Source of the DNA: JAIXWP01 sp964428835
GTDB lineage: Bacteria > Bacteroidota > Bacteroidia > Flavobacteriales_D > Sanyastnellaceae
Direction of reading: 5' to 3'
Length of the DNA stretch: 64,000 bases
Assembly: GCA_964428835.1 (NCBI GenBank)
Contig: CAYRZQ010000002.1
Span: 1-64,000, forward strand
In this document: positions 61,531 to 64,000 of the stretch, piece by piece
Numbering within the stretch: position 1 is the stretch's first letter
How the letters are laid out: each line of letters begins with the position of its first letter
Translations under genes and position numbers: made by a program
The notes under the pieces: generated by a model
What the model saw: only the letters and a program-made list of their open reading frames with translations
Databases searched by the model: none
Told to the model about the DNA's origin: nothing

Positions 61531-62955
61531 ATGATTGCAAACGATAACAAGAAAATATTCACCTTTCTTATAGCTGCCTTTGTAGTCGTAAGCCTTTTGG
61601 TGATTCTCTCCACCGGCGCTCATCAAGGCGGAGATACGTATCAGCACTTTATGATCGCCAAGTGGGCATTCAAACATCCATATCTATTTTTGGATCATTG
61701 GGGCAAGCCCTTCTTCACTGCTCTGTTTGCGCCCGCCTCCCAACTTGGATACACCGCAGCCAAGCTACTTAATACGGTACTCGGATTCACAGCGGCGTGG
61801 TACACATTTTTGTTAGCAAAACACCTTCGTCATCGCTTGGCCTGGCCAGCAGCATTTATGCTCCTTTGTGCGCCGATTTACTTTGTGCATCTCAATTCGG
61901 CCATGACCGAAATTTTATTTTCTACCATTATTATCGTTTCGACATATTACATCGCAATAAAGCGCTGGTATGCTGGTGCATTGATATTGTCTTTTTTACC
62001 ATTCGTGCGCACGGAAGGGTTTGTATTAATTCCATTTATATCACTATGGTTTTTGATGCATAAAAAATGGCTGCCCTTTATAGCACTGGGATTTGGAACG
62101 GTTGTGTACAGCATTCTTGGAGGCTTATTTTACTTTCATGATTTCCTTTGGGTATTCAATAAAAATCCATACGAGGTAGAGCTTGACTTTTATGGTAGCG
62201 GCAATTGGCATCATTTCATTTCTACGAATTATGTCACTTGGGGCGTTCCAACTTTTATTGCTTTGTGCGCCGGTACTTATTGGTTGGCGCGAACGGCGCG
62301 ACGACATTTCAATACACTTGAAATTGAAATTAAAAAAGAGCTTTTTCTCGTAGTACTTCCCGCGATTGTATTTCTTCTTTTCCACAGTCTGGCCTGGTGG
62401 TTGGGCAAACTATCCAGTGTCGGAGAGATACGCGTATTGGCCTCCGTAATGCCGCTCTACGCAATCATTGCGAGCCGCGGTTTCAACTGGATGGTCGAAA
62501 GGTTTGCAGATGACAAGAAGAAGAGTATTCGATTTCAAACATTTTATTGCGTGCTTATTCTAGTCATGCCCTTCCTCTTTTTCCCGCTTCCCATGAAGCG
62601 CATGAAAGGGCAAGCAGTGATGCATGATATCTCAGAATGGTTGGAAAAACATCCTTATCAAGGAAGAGTTTGGTATTTCGATCCACAGATTGCATTTGAA
62701 GCAGATGCTGATCCATTCGAACCGACAATCATTCGACCTTATTTTTTCAAAAAAGATTCTCTTCCTGCGCAGCGTCTGCAACGCGGAGATATTTTGATTT
62801 GGGATGCACATTTCGGACCTAACGAAGGGCGCACGCCGCTTTCACAATTGAGTGATACGTCGCAATTTCAAATGCTCAAACTTTTCAAACCCGAAAAACC
62901 GTTCGAGACATTTGATAGTGTGAATTATGAAGTGAAAGTTTTTTTGAGGAAATAA
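61531..62955 (+). CDS. GT-C-like multipass membrane protein
   Basis: A 474-residue protein with about ten transmembrane segments. The first loop has GGDTYQHFMIAKWAFKHPYL with an early Asp, as in GT-C glycosyltransferases of the mannosyltransferase (ArnT/PMT-like) class; PFVRTEGFVLIPF fits the same. The C-terminal 90 residues are soluble, ending YEVKVFLRK. The substrate and lipid donor are unknown. It follows nadD by 34 bp and its stop faces the partial minus-strand gene 3 bp away. Confidence 0.68.
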   Translation: MIANDNKKIFTFLIAAFVVVSLLVILSTGAHQGGDTYQHFMIAKWAFKHPYLFLDHWGKPFFTALFAPASQLGYTAAKLLNTVLGFTAAWYTFLLAKHLRHRLAWPAAFMLLCAPIYFVHLNSAMTEILFSTIIIVSTYYIAIKRWYAGALILSFLPFVRTEGFVLIPFISLWFLMHKKWLPFIALGFGTVVYSILGGLFYFHDFLWVFNKNPYEVELDFYGSGNWHHFISTNYVTWGVPTFIALCAGTYWLARTARRHFNTLEIEIKKELFLVVLPAIVFLLFHSLAWWLGKLSSVGEIRVLASVMPLYAIIASRGFNWMVERFADDKKKSIRFQTFYCVLILVMPFLFFPLPMKRMKGQAVMHDISEWLEKHPYQGRVWYFDPQIAFEADADPFEPTIIRPYFFKKDSLPAQRLQRGDILIWDAHFGPNEGRTPLSQLSDTSQFQMLKLFKPEKPFETFDSVNYEVKVFLRK

Positions 62956-62958
62956 ATC

Positions 62959-64000
62959 CTAAACCGCTCTTAGAGCAGCCTTCAACTCTCCTAGTTTGAA
63001 AGGTTTCATTTCATTAATCATCAACTTTCCCTTGCTTGTATTTGAGGAAACGGCTGCCATCCGTGGCTCTCCTCCACTTGCCTCCACCGCTATTATTCTC
63101 ACAGATTGGTTACTCGGCACATCGTTAAAAACTACCACTCCATCCTCAACATGACCCAACATTACACCACGAATTCCGGTAAAAACGCAACTCACCGAAG
63201 TTTTATCTGGGAAAGGAACATTTACAAAAAAATCCTCTTTCTTATCAAAATTCTCAAATCGATCACAGTTCAGCCAGCCCAACTGATTAGAATTGTAAAT
63301 ATAAAAATCCATGTCTGCTTTGGCTACTGGTCCCAATTCAAGTTTATCGCCTCGACCATATTTTCTCTCAAATTGAGCCAACTCGTTGCTTTTATGAATT
63401 CCGATTTCTCTACCGAACTGTAGCACTACCGCGTGGTCCTCATCATATTTATTCATAAATGAACTCATATTCCATTGCGGCATCTGATCAATCATTTTGA
63501 GAATTTCCAAATCATATCTTGGAACCGAAGCCTTGGAAAGATGTCGTTCTTTCACCCATCCATCCGGATCCAATTTCAATGTTACCTCTGTTTGATAATT
63601 CAAAGCACAAAACTCATCTACCATCTGCAACGGAGGATTGAAATTCGCAACAAACCAATTATTGACTAAGGTTCCGTCCAGGAATGTCCAGGTATAATAA
63701 TCCATCAACGAAATCTTCGTGTTCCTCCTAAAATACGATCTGTTGATTTGAATGAAACAGGTATCATTCTCAGGCATTGCGCTCAGTACAGCTCCGTTAT
63801 TACTGCTTGCGATAGAATCCGCGGTATTATCAGCCACCGTCCAATTGATTATGCCGCTACTTTCTCTCTTTCCATAAAACAGTTGAAAATCTTCCTTGTC
63901 GCTTTTTTGAGGGAAAGAAACCGAATAAGAACGCCCCTCTGAAATTTTCAATTTTCTTCCATCCGCTATTGCCTCCAAATAAACCATTCCAGCCGTTTCA
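62959..64000 (-). CDS. Large hypothetical protein, truncated at the window edge
   Basis: The frame is open from 62959 to the window end; the ATG at 63987 (MVYLEAIADGRKLKISEGRS) is unlikely to be the start, since the upstream codons read E-T-A-G in frame. At least 346 residues are seen. The part resembles an ordered surface or periplasmic beta domain: GKRESSGIINWTVADNTADS, SLMDYYTWTFLDGTLVNNWF, VPFPDKTSVSCVFTGIRG. No recognised family. The N-terminal signal would lie outside the window. Confidence 0.55.
   Translation of the reverse strand, partial: ETAGMVYLEAIADGRKLKISEGRSYSVSFPQKSDKEDFQLFYGKRESSGIINWTVADNTADSIASSNNGAVLSAMPENDTCFIQINRSYFRRNTKISLMDYYTWTFLDGTLVNNWFVANFNPPLQMVDEFCALNYQTEVTLKLDPDGWVKERHLSKASVPRYDLEILKMIDQMPQWNMSSFMNKYDEDHAVVLQFGREIGIHKSNELAQFERKYGRGDKLELGPVAKADMDFYIYNSNQLGWLNCDRFENFDKKEDFFVNVPFPDKTSVSCVFTGIRGVMLGHVEDGVVVFNDVPSNQSVRIIAVEASGGEPRMAAVSSNTSKGKLMINEMKPFKLGELKAALRAV

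Overview
The window is a stretch of a Bacteroidota chromosome. This rests on a SusC/SusD outer-membrane pair, a T9SS-type C-terminal sorting domain, a single-subunit cytochrome b SdhC with SdhA/SdhB, a HYC_CC_PP-type protein, a DUF4783 protein and promoter elements of the Bacteroidota form (TTTG near -33, TAnnTTTG near -7). Family-level placement cannot be made from the sequence alone. No tRNA, rRNA, CRISPR array, transposase, integrase or phage gene was found.

Layout. 0.2-14.5 kb, mostly minus strand: DUF418-like membrane protein, Crp/Fnr regulator, SusD and SusC, YfcC-type transporter, a T9SS-secreted protein, a cyanophycinase-like lipoprotein, a three-gene ArsR/AHSA1/DUF4287 operon with a paired palindromic operator candidate, then GlgC and a corynebacterial-type glycogen synthase. 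14.5-24.3 kb, accessory region: small genes (DUF2971, VbhA/Fic, a decayed DUF3024 gene, UPF0158, Crp/Fnr, alpha/beta hydrolase, HigB/HigA, short secreted or membrane proteins) among dispersed GC-rich and polypyrimidine repeats. 24.3-46 kb, core genes: murB, an AddB-like nuclease, a GT4 glycosyltransferase, YihY, nadC, rpmF with DUF177, lpd, an alkyltransferase-like protein, a PAS histidine kinase, CvpA, YceI, sdhCAB, rpsB-tsf and rplM-rpsI. 46-64 kb: a very large surface protein, a MacB/FtsX-like permease, rfbD-pgm, a three-gene metal-handling cluster (HYC_CC_PP, HMA protein, TonB receptor), a biotin-dependent carboxylase beta subunit, YicC-gmk-nadD, a GT-C-like membrane protein and a partial gene at the right edge.

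The most unusual signals are not coding. Five arrays of a degenerate 8-bp unit (C-N-T-A-Y-T-A-N on the plus strand) each sit on or within a few bases of the stop codon of a minus-strand gene, always in the same orientation. Several dyads also overlap translation signals: a hairpin with the sdhB stop codon in its loop, an inverted repeat pairing the end of the HYC_CC_PP gene with the start region of the HMA gene, an 18-bp perfect palindrome just before yceI, and a three-tier hairpin before rpsB. A possible small transcript with two tiny ORFs and a strong terminator lies beside rplM.

Several start codons were moved to internal ATGs where the longest frame begins with a non-ATG codon or runs into a repeat; each case is stated in the entry. 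All family assignments are by recognition of motifs, not by database search.
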